A stretch of 64,000 nt of DNA from Euglena gracilis. Its lineage: Eukaryota > Euglenida > Euglenophyceae > Euglenales. The stretch covers positions 45,365,291 through 45,429,290 of the forward strand of contig CP154956.1 of assembly GCA_039621445.1 (NCBI GenBank), written 5' to 3'. Under the pieces are notes generated by a model. The model ran no database searches. It was not told the origin of the DNA and was given only the letters and a program-made list of their open reading frames with translations. Positions 49,876-63,330 of the stretch are shown piece by piece (position 1 is the first letter of the stretch; each line of letters starts with the position of its first letter). The position numbers and the translations under genes were made by a program.

Positions 49876-52800
49876 CCCGGGGGGCCTGGCGGAGGACGGG
49901 ACAGCGGAAGGGAAGGCTCGCCCTTCGTGCAGCCCAGAAGCTGGTGGCTTGCCATTTGGGTTTGATTCGCGGAGAACCTCATACCCAAAACATCTCGTTT
50001 GACAGCTGCGGATCACAAACATTTCGGGGAGGCTGGGTAAGCCACAGAAGAACCCCCGCACACGCGTCACCAATGCCCCTTCCCCACCCCCTGGGGAGAC
50101 CACTGTCCAAGGCTGCCGATCGAGAATCAGAAAAATATGACATAATATGGGTGCTCATCCTGTTGGCAGCTCTCTGAAGTCTGATGAACAGGCCTGTGCC
50201 ATTTTTTTTCTTTGAAAATCCATAATTTTCTGTGTCCTTTTTCCATTCCCATCATGGATTCATTTAACCTCTGCGTGACATATTAGTGTGCCAAAATACC
50301 CAATTGGTATCGCAAAGATCTTATTTTAAAAACTCTTCTTTGATTCGCTGATGGTGATGATTGGTTGTTTTTTTGCTTCTTCGAAGCAAAAAGAAACCTG
50401 CTCCACCACAATTGTAGTAAAAACAACAAATAAAAGTTATCAAATTAATATAAATTTGTCTCTTGCAGCAAGACAAGAGCGTCTCTGGCAAGAGGCCAGG
50501 CTTGAGCAAGTGAGGTGTGTAAAGTAAGCTGCAGAAAGCGATGTTTGTCGGCAATACGTTACGGTACTCTCAAAAAGCAATGGCACACAACATGGTTAAC
50601 ACATGAACCTTGTCATAGGGATCGACAGGAATGTGTGAACAACAGGTGGGAGACATGGAGGCGAGAATGGGACAAAGACGAAGCATTTTCAAACCAACTG
50701 ATGATGACGGAGGAGGATAAGAGAGGGACCAGAGAGGGAGAGGGCCACCATTGGTAGGCCGGTGCAGGGAAGACCAGGAGAAAGTCACCTATCTGGCTGG
50801 AGGGTTTTGAGGAGTCAGAAGTTGGGGTCCAGCATCCGAATTGACCTGGATGAAAATGCAAAAACCAAAGAGGGTACGAGGCAAAAATGAGGCAAAAACT
50901 GTCGAAAATGATGCAAAAAAAGCCTTTCACGCAGCAAGATCACATTTCCTTGGCTTCTCCAAGCAAGACCCAAATCCATTTCGGTTCCATTCATTCCAAC
51001 TGTATCCCACCCCTCCTCTCTTTGGGGGGTCAGGGGAGCTTAGCAGCTCGGCTTTGGCCTGCAAAAAAAAAGGCCAGCTGGCGTTGGCCACGGCGCTCTG
51101 CAGCGTTTGGGATTCCCTGCGCCGGCAGCACGCCGCCAACACCGCCGGAAACGTCGGTTGCAGCGACCCAGCATCCCCCCGAAGGGTTTTAGGCTTTTTC
51201 TGTGACAGCCCAACCCCTCCCAGGATCACTAAGTAAATCTCTGATAGCACCCCCCCCCCCCGGCAAAGCTGCCCAGTCTGGCAATTCTAGGAAACCAACT
51301 CCTTTTCTTTGGCTTTATTTTATTTTCAATGCAAAAGGTGAATCATGGTCCCTGCCCTTGAACAGTCCGGCTTACTATCCAGAAGTGCCCCTCAGTGATG
51401 TTTTGCATTTGTTGCTTCAAACGGGGCTCTTTTCAGGCGCATGCCCACCCACCCATTTTTTTTGAAAACCCACCCACAATCCCGACCCAGGGGGTCAACC
51501 CACCCACCCACCCAAACCCACCGAAATTGGGCCGAAAACCCTCGAAACATTTTTCACAGCCCAACCTTCGGCAGGCAGACTGTCCCGTAGAAAGCACCCG
51601 GGGGGGGGGGGTCTGGGGGGTCACACAGGGGTTGTTGTTAAAATTAATGAATGGACTCCATTAATGCAAGTTTGCCAGTTCGAGGAAAGAAAAGACATCT
51701 TCGAAAGACCCCTGAAAAAATGGCTCATTGGACAGGTCAGCGCTTCCTGCCCACCCCTTCCGGGTCATGATCGAAGGCCAGGGTTGGGGGCTAACTTTGG
51801 GGGGATTTGCATGCAGTCCCCCCCTCACCCGGGTTTCGATTCAAGGAAAGCCAGCAGGCCAACTGTGCGGGGCCAAGCTCGCACATCCAGAAGTTCGGCG
51901 GGTCATGTGCCAAATGGGCCAAAGAAGCTTTAAAATGGGGGCCAGATGACAAATTAAGGCTTTTATGGGGGGATGTGCATGTAAGAAAGAGGGGGGCCAA
52001 GAGCCCAGGTGCCAAGCGCCACCTTCATTAGGGAAATCCAATGCCATCGGAGAAATAAGTCAAGAATTAAAAAGGTGCCCAAGTTCACAAGTTAAGGCTG
52101 GAGGCCAACTTTAGGGGCTGAGGAACAAGCAACCCATGGAAGTCCAGTCATAACTTCCTGGGGGGGGTTGGTACCTTCAACGACAAATCAGCACGCCCAA
52201 TTTAAGCCCAATTTACCAACCTCTGGGAAGGGGGGGGGGTGGCCATAGGTTGTGCTTGAGGTGGGCCCCGGCACTTTCAGCATCATTTTCAGCAGGATCC
52301 AATGGCATCAAATTTTTTGCCTATTGCACACAAAGGACGTCCACCGACGTCCACCCAACGCATTTGACATGAGGGGAGGGTGTGTTGGGTCACTGCAGCA
52401 GAAATGTCTTGCTGCGGAAGCCAACTGCCCAAACCACTGTCAGGGGTGGGCAGGTGTTGGGTAGTGCAACGGTTGCAGGGCAGGGGTTGCCAAGGATGGG
52501 GGTGTCCTGTGTGCGTGAATTTCCTTGATTTATTTGGGGGGGGGAGGTGTGTGGTTGGTCTTTGGATATTCTGCAATGCATCTCAAAACACCGAAATTAT
52601 GGCAGCCAGCGGAAATTAAACTCTCCTTCCAGGCCATCATTGAAAATAAAATCAGAAACTTTGGGGTATGTCATGGGGTAGTAGGAGGGCAAGAACAAAG
52701 CAGCCCAAGAAGGCCCAAAAATAGGGTCAAGATTGCATGATATGGCAGCAGGCCAGCTTGAGGAGGGCGAATTTGCATGCAAAGAGGAGGGGGGCCCCTT

Positions 52801-55800
52801 TGGGGAGAGGGTAACCAAATCTCATCTGAACGGATTATTCTGGAAAATGATGCAAACCAGATCAATAAAGCCTTAAACTATTAACTGTTTAATCAGTGGA
52901 GGTCACCTTTTTGGGGGGGGGGAAACACCCAGACAGAGGTTTCTTCGATACCATTACTGTGCTGAACCAACCCCCTTGGGGCTGGGGTGGGGGTCCAGGT
53001 GGTGGCCAGGCTGGACCCAGATGGAATCCAACACTCAGCAAAAAAAAATCCAGTTGGGTGGGAATTTTGAGCCAAAGTTGTGGCGCTACCGCAACACCAC
53101 TTTGAACCCACTGTTGCTCAAAAATACTTGGTGCTGCGTGCAACTGGATTGAGCTGGCCCCAACTCTGTTTACACTGTGGACACCCTGCCTCGCCTCCGG
53201 GGGGGGGGGAGTGCCTGGCTGGGAGCTGGTGGCCGGGAAAAAAATGGTGAACAGCGCTTTAACTTAAAAGGTCACACAAAAATGAATCAAATGTGTTCTG
53301 TAATCTCACTATATCCATCACCCCTTCGGCAAACAAAGCCTGAGACACATTCTGGGGTGGCTTCAGCCACTCCTTCGGGGGGGGGGGGGCAATGCCTGTC
53401 CTGCATTCGGCGGTGTGAAACGTCACGGGTGAAAAGGACTTGATTGGGATCGGGTCGAAGAAGGGACGGAGGGGGCAGTGCAATGGGAGGGAAACGGACA
53501 CGGACGAGAAACACACAGGGCGGGAAGGGGAGGGGAAGACGGCCAAGCCGGAAGCAGCGCTTCAAACAAGACAGTACAGGGGAGGACCAAAGCCCCAGAC
53601 CCTGGGGCTTTTGTGCAGGCCCAGGGGCTGGGGCTGGTGAGGGGGGAGGACGAAGAGACTTGACCAGGATGGAGGGTCGGGGAGCAGGGGACCCAATGGG
53701 TATGGCGTTGGCACGGAGGGCGGGAAGGGGCCAGCCAGGGCTGTGCCCCATCTGCAAATCAAACTCTGATGCAAAGCCCCCCCCCCCCCAGCCAAGGGGA
53801 AAGGAGGGGTACTGTGGGGCATGGCGGACGCGGGAGGCGGCACAGCAACCGACTGAGGCGCTACCTTCCACGTCAACCACCGCCTCGGCAACTCCTGGGA
53901 ATCGGAAAGAGAATGCGACAACTCGCTGGGAAATCACAGAAAAAAGCCGAGGGAACAGAATTTGCACGATGCTTCTTGAAGGAAAACAGTGTTTCCCCTA
54001 AACGGGTCTTGTTCAGGGTTCGGTACAGCCCAAAATCAGCCAAAAATTGCAAAAAAAAGCAATTTTTGGCAGTTTTTTTGAGCACAAAAAAATTGCCAAA
54101 ATACAAAAAATGCCCAAAATTTCGGTCCAAGGCACCGGAAGGAAGAATTTGCCTTTTGGGGGGGGGGTTCCAGGTCCCCCCCCGCTAGGGTCGTTCCGGA
54201 CCCACCTGGCAGGCGGGGGGTCCAGACCCCCACCCTCCGGTCCAGGGGGGACCCCCCTCTTCTAACCCATACACCACCTTATACCAAATACTGATCTTGT
54301 TGAAACTGATAACTTTAACCTGGAGAAGAAAAAGTTATGCCTGAGTTGGTTTGCACATACTTCACACACGCATTTTGCAAAAAAGTCCAAAATATACTGA
54401 ATAAATCAAAAATGTCTGTCTGATCTGGGACCTTAAAATCCACTGAACAGGTGGGGGAGCCTGACAAGGCAGGAACACGACAATTTCCGGGAGGAGCAAT
54501 AACAGGGCAACCAATTGGGTGACATGTCAATCACACAATTTTTGACAACTTGCTTCCTACCCCACAGGGAGTTGGCTTCAGCCGAGTTGGGTAAAGATGG
54601 CCTGCGGGGGGGGGGGGGGGGGGGGGCATGGACCCTCGAAAAATGCGACACAAAAAAAAAGGCCGACCTAACAGTGTAACAGTTTTCCGGGGGGGGGTGT
54701 ATGGGTCAGGTCCGAAGCTGGACGTAGGGACTTTGGACTGAAGCCAAACTCGCCTCCAACTGTTTGGAACTTTTTTTTAAAAAAATCGCTGCTAAATTCA
54801 AAACAGTTTGCAATTTGCAACATCCGCAACACCACCATTTCCCCCCTGCATTCATTTCACCGTAATGCCCATTTGTGTGTTCCATCAGGGCACCTCCCCG
54901 AATGGCACAGGGTGCCTGCTGGTTGTATCATCGTTGCACCCAGCAGGGTGGGTGCAACAATGGGGTGGGCCCTCCCTCTGTGCCAGGCAACCAACCTGCA
55001 ATGTGTGCAGACAGGAAGGGTTCGGACTGAACAAACAACAAACACAGCAACGCGTACGATGCCGAAGGAGGGATGCACGGAGCATGCCACGCAGGACATG
55101 CGCATCATGTCACCTGGAAGAGTCTGGCGTGGCGGCAGCGCCACGGCCAGTGTCATTGCAGGAATGCAACGTGGTGCAGCTGGGGAATGTTGCCACTCGG
55201 CAGATAGCAGTGAGTTGGAGTTCACACTGAACACCCCAAAAGAGTTACCGACCCGCCCCAGGAAATTATCTAGACAGGCAGGTCATTCTGTGCAGAGGTG
55301 GGAAACAGGTATGATGACAAGACAGCGAGTATAGCGGCAGTTTCCCAAATGGATCTGAGAAAAAAAATCGACAAAAACGCAATTTTTTGACCGGAAAAAA
55401 AATGGTTTTATGGAAGACTTTGTAAAATAAAGATTTCTGGAATACTGGAGTATTGGAAGTCCGCAAGGATTTAATACATAAAGAGAAAATGTCATTTTCC
55501 TTTAAAAAAACGTCCAGAGACAGGTCAAATGGGAACAGAAGTTGGAGACAGGTGCCTAAGACAGATCAGCAGTACGGGGATCAGAAGATAATTTCCAGGA
55601 TGGGACAGTGGGGCGGAGGTTTGAGATCGAACGTGAAAGCTGCACAAATCCGAGTACAATTATGGAGTATGCCGCCACCCGGGGGGATAACTGTAAGCCC
55701 CACCTCCACTCATTCTCCCAGCCATTACGGCTTCGGGTTTCCAGCTTCCCATTCAGCCTTCCTGATCGCTCAGCCCAAAAAAAGTGCTTAGTGAGCCTGC

Positions 55801-56100
55801 GCAAACACACATTCCCGAGCATCGGCAAGCCAGAGGACAAATTTCGGAGATGCGGGGAAACGTCGGCCGCACAAAAACAGACCGAGCTGATTGGCGGTGT
55901 TGGAGGGCAAGAGGTGAGAAGTGGACGCGGGGGCCCCGGCTGCCGCGCTGGCGGGAGCGACGCGTGCGACGCTGCAGCGCCGTGGCAAGCCAGGGCCCTC
56001 GCTGTCCCGAGTGCCAGCGGTCTGGGGCACGACAGGAGGGGGGGGGGGCAGGACTGGGACGGATATGCGCAACACACTGTCCAGACTGCATTCACGTCAA
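49876..56100. other. Right of gene 1: no supported gene
   Basis: Mostly low-GC or G-run DNA. GC-rich islands at 51,060-51,180 and 55,915-56,040 show exon-like codons on both strands, but frame and strand could not be chosen. Poly-G at 54,605-54,626. Nothing else supported. Confidence 0.4.
53440..53760. repeat. Dispersed duplicate, copy 1
   Basis: Shares ordered blocks with 63,060-63,330: CAGTGCnAnGGGAGGGnAACGG, then GACAGTnCAGGnnGGA, CAAAGCCCCAG and a GGCnTTGGCnnGGAGGG end. Possibly a diverged transposon or duplicated gene fragment; no coding frame stands out. Confidence 0.6.
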
Positions 56101-56364
56101 AGGTAGTTTTCCGTGAGGGAGGTGTTGGAAAGGCTGCTGGAAACGTGACCCTGCTCTGTGCTCAGGGTGGTGCTCGGCTGTGACCTTCGTTGAAACATTT
56201 CTTTTTGCAATTCTCAAAGAATTTCTTCGATCAAGTTTCACACGGCACTGGCAGCCAAAGGGTCCACCGTCTGAATTCAAAAGACATCATTTCCTGTACT
56301 GATCGAGTCCCCCTTCTCTGTTTAAGGCACCCCAGACCACCGAGTGTAGGAAACAGGGGTTTTC

Positions 56365-56645
56365 TAAAGGACCCCCCCCCGGGGGGGGGGGGGTCCAGCC
56401 TCTGGCTGGCAAAAAGGCTGCTGGCTGGAAATGAGCTGCTGGCTGGACCCCCCCCCCCCCCGTGGCTGGCCAGCCAGCGGCCAGCTGGCCCGGCCTTTGG
56501 CCGGCTGGCCCGGCCTCCGGCCGGGCTGGACACAACTTTATTTCACTCGACCAACCCCCCCCCCCCGGGGGGCTCCCAGCCCGAATTCGGGCTGCTGGCT
56601 GGATTTGAGCTGCTGGCTGGCTGGACCCCCCCCCCCCGGGGGGTG
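56365..56645. repeat. CTGGCTGG / GGCCGG repeats with G and C runs
   Basis: Repeated GCTGCTGGCTGGACCCCCC and GGCCCGGCCTnnGGCCGG, highly self-complementary. Similar CAGCTCAGAGGCTGG-type fragments occur at 7,765, 10,155 and 36,348. Confidence 0.8.
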
Positions 56646-57539
56646 ATGGGGGTACCCTCCTCCGGCGTAAGAAAACCCCTGGTAGAAAATCCCGTTCTGC
56701 CACGGCAGAGTAGCAGCAGAGTGACTGGGCTCCATTTCGCGCTGGGAAGGATGCGGCAGAGGCCGGATGGATGAGGTGAGTGTTACGCTTGGCCTCTGCT
56801 CATTTGTTCATCCCTGTGTCCATCCATGCCCTGAGAAGGACATTCCCTGCCATAAAAACACACACCTGACAATTCATCATCGCATCCACTGCACCCACAA
56901 AGGATGAAGCCGTAATGCAGGGAGGGGGGAGAACTGCACACGGGCCACTCAAAAATTGCACTGCAAAAAAAACTGCAAAAAAAACTGCACTTCAACAAAA
57001 AATCACAATAAACAAGCCGAAATAGCGCAAATATCCAACTCAGCATAAATCGCCATGACCCCACGAGCACCCCCAATTCCGTTTGGCATTTCTTGCACAG
57101 CTTTGAGCTGATGCCGGCAAAAAAATGTAAATAAACAATCAAATTTCACTGTTCATGGTGTTTCATGCACAGAAATGCTGTTTTATTGTGGGAGGGATCC
57201 TTGATTGCAAATTGCCCATCTTTACTGCCTCAAATATGGTTTTTCTTACTTTAGTGTGCTAACCACAGGACAATGTATGTGCTTGAATGTTGGGTTGCCA
57301 GCGGGTTTTCCGGTTCCTCACATCACCTCGATCAAGCCAATGTATGGCAGTGTACGTCTCCTGACTCTATTCTCACTGCCTCTCAGCCGACTTAGCTCAA
57401 AGCAAACCAGGGGGATGCGGAATCTAGTTCCTCAAAGAGTCACCGATAGAATAGGAGTTCTAAACCTGAAATTGCCTTTGAGACAGGAGGAGGGATTACT
57501 AAACAACACCAAAATCACGCATCATCTGACTCTTCATTG

Positions 57540-58610
57540 TACTGAGTGGACTGCAAAAAAGAGTGCAAAAAAAACTGCAAAAAACTGCAAAAATTCAAAA
57601 ACAGGAAAACTGCAAAAAAAACTGCAAAACCTGCACGGTGAGCGATGCCAGCGGTGCCAAGCAGTGCCCCCAGCGGTGCCGGCCCCGCTGATTAGGCATC
57701 CCCTTGCATGTCCCTCTTTTGGCCACTTTTGGGCGACATTGGCCACTTGAGTTTTTGGCCACCACTGGTCTTCTTTGGTCACTTTTGGCTGCTTTTTGCC
57801 ACCTTGGGGCTACTTTGTCTGTTTTTGGACACTTTTGGCTGCTTTGGGCCGCTTCGGACTGCTTTTGGCCGATTGGCCCCCATTGGCAATTTCTCATGTG
57901 CTTTTGACTGCTTTTGGGCTGCTTTTGGCTGCTTTTGGCCACTATTGGACTTTTGGACACTTTTGGCCATTTTTAATTGCTTGGGCTGTTTTTGGACTGA
58001 TTTTGACAGTCTTTGGGCTGCTTTGGCCGAATGCTTTGGTGCTGTTTTGGTTGCGCCGCTTTGAGGGCTTTGCGCCACTTTTGGCTACTTTTGGCCAGCT
58101 TTTGGCTTTCATTACAGCTGTGTTTTTGGCCACTTTGTACCAATTTGGCTATTCCAGGGGCAAAGGCAGCCAAAAAAAAAAGGCCAAAAGTGGTGGACAA
58201 AGAGGACAAGGACATCAATAATCTGATTGATCATTGTCTTGTTACAATGTCGCCTTCTGAATTTATTGTGATGGGCATCTTCAATCATTTTTTGGCCATT
58301 TTTGACAAAATTTTGCATTCTTGGGCAATTTTTAAGCGGCCAAGCACAATTTTGTGCACTCTGACCAGTCCTTGCTTCAATATTTTATTCCATTTCCCTT
58401 GGGTCAACATTGCAACCTTGTCCCATTGCAGCAATAAGGCAAGGGACTCTCCAAAATCATTTGTTGCTTTCGACCACAGTTCCAATGTTGCCAGGTGCTG
58501 CCTTTGGCCACTTCTGCCGAGTTTTGTTGCTGATTTTAGGCCATTTTTGACGATTTTTGGCATTTTTGCTGCTTTTTGAAGTCAAAAGCAGCAAACAGTG
58601 GCCAAAGTGG
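57540..58610. repeat. CTGCAAAAAAAA tract then TTTTGGC degenerate repeat region
   Basis: 57,540-57,640 is a short CTGCAAAAAAAACTG array (also 56,960-57,000). 57,715-58,610 is nearly 0.9 kb of irregular CTTTTGGCCAC-type units, the opposite orientation to the tracts further left. Open frames here are chance products of the repeat. Confidence 0.85.
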
Positions 58611-58849
58611 CCAAACGCAGCTAAAAAAATGGGGAATTCAAAATGATAATCAGCCCTGCACCTGGTGGGCCCTGGTCGGCCGTAGGTGTTTGCAGGTGTT
58701 GAGCCAGTTCACTTCCCACTTGAATCTGCAAGCCATTTCGGGGTTGAGAGATATTCCCGTGTGTTTGTTATTCAATGTTGTTAATGTCGTGTGTTTGTGT
58801 GTACAACACCAACCATTTTGTGTCTGTGCTGGGCTCCACTGCACTCCCA

Positions 58850-61800
58850 AACACTTAGACGGCCGGGAATGCACTTTTCATTTTTGGTGGTTTTTGCGCA
58901 CCTGCGCATTCTTTTGTGACCAAGTGTGTTGCCATCACTTGACAGGGCGGCCGACCCGTCAAGCCGAGGTGATCAAGAGGGAATGTGTACCACGACTTCC
59001 GGCGTCCGGGGATTTTTTTGAGGAATCCGACTTTTTTTCACTTTTGGGAGACCTGTTTTTGACCTCCGCCGGCAGGGGGAAACACCTCGTCAAGCGAAGC
59101 CGGTGCGACATGAAACACTGTTTTTCGGGGCGGCACATCGGAGTGAATGCGCATGCATCGGGGCGGCACATGCGCATTCCCTTCTTGTGTCTCCCCTTAA
59201 AGCACGCTGGTAGGAGGTTGCTGTACAGGGCCATGCCAAACAACTCAGTACACAAGGTGGAGGCACAGCCCAGGAGACATACACCCTACTCTGGAGTCAT
59301 CCTCCTGTGCAATGAGATGCCTCTGAAATCGCTGACAAAGGCCAGCAGTGCACCATGGGGATAGCCCTGCCACAATGCTGCGCTGGTACTGGGTTCAAGA
59401 ATGCGAGACACAACTCCCCACAACACAGAGAATGCGCACCTGCGCACTCCCACTCATGAAATGCGCAGGTGCGCACTCTTATGGATGCCCAGCGCTGCTC
59501 CCCTCCTGCTCTCCTGCAGTTAGAATCACAGCCAGCCAGCGAAGGAATAGCCTCAAGAGTGCGCACGTGCGCATTCTTGTGTCTCATGCAACCTCGGAGA
59601 TGTGAGGGCTGTTCTGGAGGGTGTGGTCTGTGGCAGAAAGTCTTGAGGCGAGGCTCCGCTCTGTAGCTTTCAAAACCAGTGATACAAAGGAAAGGAGTGC
59701 AAGCCAGCCCCCCCTTCCATACCCAGCAACCCATCCCAAACGTCACACCTGAACACAGGTGGTCGCACATGGTGATGTGCCGTGGTGCCTATGAGAAGGC
59801 ACATGCAGAGCGGACGGCGTGTGCCACTGGAGGGATGCTGTGCCTGCATGTGTCGCGGGGGTGTAGTGCACCGTGTGGAATGGCAAACAGCACGCAGCCT
59901 GAGGAGGGTAACGAGCCCTCCCCTACAGACATGTGGTATGGATTTAAACCCACCCTCCCCGCCACTCTCTGAATGCAGACTACACGCACACACCAAGCAT
60001 TGGCTAGCGCCCCCTCGTGCCCACCATGTTGCGCACAAAAAAAAACCGTTGCATAACATATGTTAACAAAAAGCTGAAAGAATGGTGGAAGAAAAGGACC
60101 AAACATAAATTGGTGCTCATGATAATCAGCTCAACCTTCTGAAAATATTCTGGAAAATATACAAGTTAGGGGGTTCAACGGGGAGGCAGTCCGCAAACGC
60201 ACGTTTGTAAATGCCTCCCGACCTTGTGGCTAGGAACGATACAACCCAATCGCATCACAAACATCTGGGAATTTCCAAATCCTTGGGATGTTTCTTAGAC
60301 AGCCGGGAATGCACTTTTCTTTATGAGTCACAAAATTTAGGCAGTTTTAGTGAAAATGCACATCCGCACATTTCCGAAGCGGAGTGCGCAGGTGCGCATT
60401 CTGAATGGTTGCGTGCCTCTTCCAGACTGGGCGTAAACACCTCAAAAATGAGCTGTTGGATTAAACACGACCACAGACTGGTTCAACTACGTATCACGCT
60501 GTTTACAGCTGTTTCACAATGACTGTGGTACAGTGCGTGGCTGGACACAGACTCGGCACACTCCACACGACATGCGGAACATGGGCGATGCAGGACAACC
60601 TGGATCTGTGCCACCTTGTGTTCACCGATGCGTGTTGATGGCTTCCGGGGGCAGGGCCTGGCGAATCGGGGACGAGTATGGGAAGGAACTCCTTGCAGCC
60701 ATAGAGACACAGCCCTCCCAAGGTCGTTACAATAAATGTGTCACTGAGTATCAGGGCTGACGAATGCGCACCTGCGCATTTTTTGGAAACCTCAAAGAAT
60801 GCGCAGGTGCGCATTTGTTTGGAATGGACACAGGCTGTGGGAAGGGGGAATGCGCACACGCGCATTGATATTGAAAGACACACTGGGTGGCTGTGGTGCC
60901 AGGTGCAAGAAGCACTGTGCCCCACAATTAGGTTCAACGCAGGGGTTGTGTCTGGTTCCACACACAGTGCTCACGGGGTTGGCACCTCGAGAGCGAAACA
61001 CACCTGTTACCACCTTCGGCATCATTCCCAAAAACGGTCTGTAAACACAAAATTAATTCACAATCCAAATGGACTCAAAGAAGCGAACACCACTGGTTAG
61101 TCCTTGCCCCAAATTTTCTCCAGGCCCTTGAGATCGTGAGACAGGCACAAGCACAACACAACAAAAACTTGCCGATAAACCCAGGACTTTTTTCCGTTCT
61201 GCTTCTTCTGTGCATTCCACTGTCATACCAAAGGAAAACGGATGAGAAAGGGACTTCAGTGCCCGAGGAAATTCCTCAGTGACGGGCACCCTAATTCCCA
61301 ACTGCGGTCAGCAGTCTTTCATGGCATGAGTGAAAAGCCGGTGAATGCGCACATGCGCAAAAAATCGTCCTGTGCCTTTCTCTGAATGACAGCCACACCG
61401 TCGAGTGTTTTCACTCCCAGGTGGGCCTGCCACCACCCACGCCAACTCCCCCCGCCTGGCCTAGGTTTGAAACCACACGGCTGAAGTGTAGACCTCCCTG
61501 CGAGGATCCAATGGTGTCCAAGGACGAGGCAGCTCTGGAGTGAAACACGGCAGAGGAGGACCACCACCTGTGGCCTTGCTGGCAACAAACGTCACCCACC
61601 ACACAGAACCCTTATTTTTATCATGAACTCAGAGTCGACGCTCCAACACTGCAAACTACACATCCCCTGGCCGCTGTGAAGACCAGGGAAAACACATATG
61701 CACACACCTTCTCCACACACTCTCAAACATACAGGGCACAGAACCTCCCCTCCACTTTAACTGTAGAGACCACAGTGCCCCCTTCCCACAACCACCCCTG

Positions 61801-61880
61801 GGAGCCATAATTACTGCCCAAAAACTCAGGAAAAGGCCGGGACGGAGAGGGGGGTCAATGCGCACCTGCGCATTCATTGG
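58850..61880. repeat. Cluster of about 12 AATGCGCA-NN-TGCGCATT palindromes
   Basis: Copies near 58895, 59148/59171, 59430, 59459, 59557, 60383, 60765, 60797, 60849, 61343 and 61857, with centres CC, GG, CG, CA and AT. TTAGACnGCCGGGAATGCAC precedes copies at 58,856 and 60,296. No gene seen in this interval. Confidence 0.85.
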
Positions 61881-61949
61881 GCACCACAAAACAGGGGGGA
61901 CAGCGACAGGTACCATGCCTTCACCGGACGAGCTATCAGGGGTTTTCTT

Positions 61950-62003
61950 AAGCCAGAGGTGACCTTGCCCCCCCCCCCCCCCGAGCAAGGTCACCTCTGG
62001 CTT
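61950..62003. repeat. Perfect 18-bp hairpin with poly-C loop
   Basis: Arms AAGCCAGAGGTGACCTTG (61,950-61,967) and its exact complement (61,986-62,003), around a loop made mainly of C. The simplest example of a G/C-run foldback in the window. Confidence 0.95.
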
Positions 62004-63059
62004 TCACCCCCCCCCCGGGGGGGTCCAGCCAGCCTAGCAACTTTTTTTCCAGTTGGGCTGCGGACCCCACCCCAGGGTTCGGCAAAACCGGGCTGGACCG
62101 AGAAGACTTCGGTGCAAAATTCCGAAATTTTTGAAAAAAGGGGCCAAAATGGCCAAAAAAAATGCCATTTTTGTGGGATGGGCGGGGGGCTGTAAATAGA
62201 AGTTGATGTTTGGGGTTGTCGCCGGATGTTGGGGGTTAACAGCAGACACACATTCAGCACAGAGATGCAGTGCCCAGTGTAGTCAGGGAGAGCCCTGGGA
62301 TAGGCGGCCTCAGGGAATGAGGCCTGAGGGAGGTTGAGGAAAATGCTACAGGGGTGGGGAGCGTCGCCAGGGGGTCCACCCAGTCCAGCTTGTCTGCACC
62401 AGCAATGCAGTCTGACGTTGGCAGGCAAGACAAAGCACCCGCTGGGGACCACCCACCGCTGTGCGGCAAAAGAACTTGGAGTGATTTCCCAACGGAAAGG
62501 TGAATGAAAAATGACACTCACGGTGGGTGGAGGGATTGTCGATGGCTCATTTGACACCGTAGACGTCCACCCTAAGGGACCCCAAATGACGGGGCGGAGG
62601 AGGGCGTGCAGACTGGATCCCCCCCTCCTCCAAAAGCACCGGGGCGAAGTTCAGGTGGACGGGTGCCGGGCACGGTTTACGTGAAGAGATGTCCCCCTGC
62701 CTCAACTCCTTGAGTGCCCATCTGACTGGTTTTGGCGGAGGTCCAGCCAGCCAGCAACACTTTCCCTGCTCTGGATCTGCCCCCCCCCTCTATTTCTTCT
62801 TTCCATCAATTATCATACTCTGTTCGACCTAATTTCACTGAACATAAGTCAAATGTCCACTTGGTCCACGTGTAAACCTGCGTTGGGAGATACACTGTAC
62901 TTCCGTGATCAAACTGTGCAGGAACAACAAAAAAGAGGGATGGGGAAAGTGAAAACATCACGAATTTAAGGATCGTGAAGGCCCGATTGGGTCAAGGAAG
63001 GGGTCCCATGCAAATGCCTTCCTGGCAACCAGTGTTGTGCAGTGAGCCCTCTGATCCCG

Positions 63060-63330
63060 GAATGGGAGGCGGGGATGGGGTGGATGGAAAAGACAGTGCG
63101 ACGGGAGGGGAACGGAAACGTACCGGAAGCGAACACAAAAATCAACGCGGACAGCTGAGCAAAGCTTCAAGACCCGACAGTGCAGGACGGAGGCAAAGCC
63201 CCAGGTCCCGGTGAGGCCGGGGCAGGCGGGGGGAGACTGGGGGAGGCCGAATCGGCTGACGTTTGCTGTAGGGCAGAGGGATGGGAGGGGTGGCAGGGGT
63301 GCGGCATTGGCGGGGAGGGCTGGGACTGGA
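63060..63330. repeat. Dispersed duplicate, copy 2
   Basis: Partner of 53,440-53,760, same orientation, shared blocks in the same order. The remaining DNA from 62,010 to the right edge shows no supported gene; the last 300 bp are AT-rich with T runs. Confidence 0.6.

Noticed and set aside
51060-51180. Exon candidate on either strand (QLALATALCSVWDSL on plus, FPAVLAACCRRRESQ on minus)
   Set aside because: Both strands look equally coding, and splice signals conflict; left unannotated.
55915-56045. GC-rich island with a good minus-strand acceptor (CGTGCCCCAG) and a plus-strand donor (GAG|GTGAGA)
   Set aside because: Strand and frame cannot be decided, and no neighbour exon supports either reading.
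56783-57142. 119-residue Cys/Phe-rich frame on the minus strand
   Set aside because: Low-GC, overlaps CTGCAAAAAAAA repeats and lacks the codon bias of the real exons.
57704-58579. Hydrophobic open frames rich in Phe, Leu and Trp that mimic membrane proteins
   Set aside because: Generated by the TTTTGGC degenerate repeat; similar 'proteins' appear wherever this repeat occurs, in either orientation.
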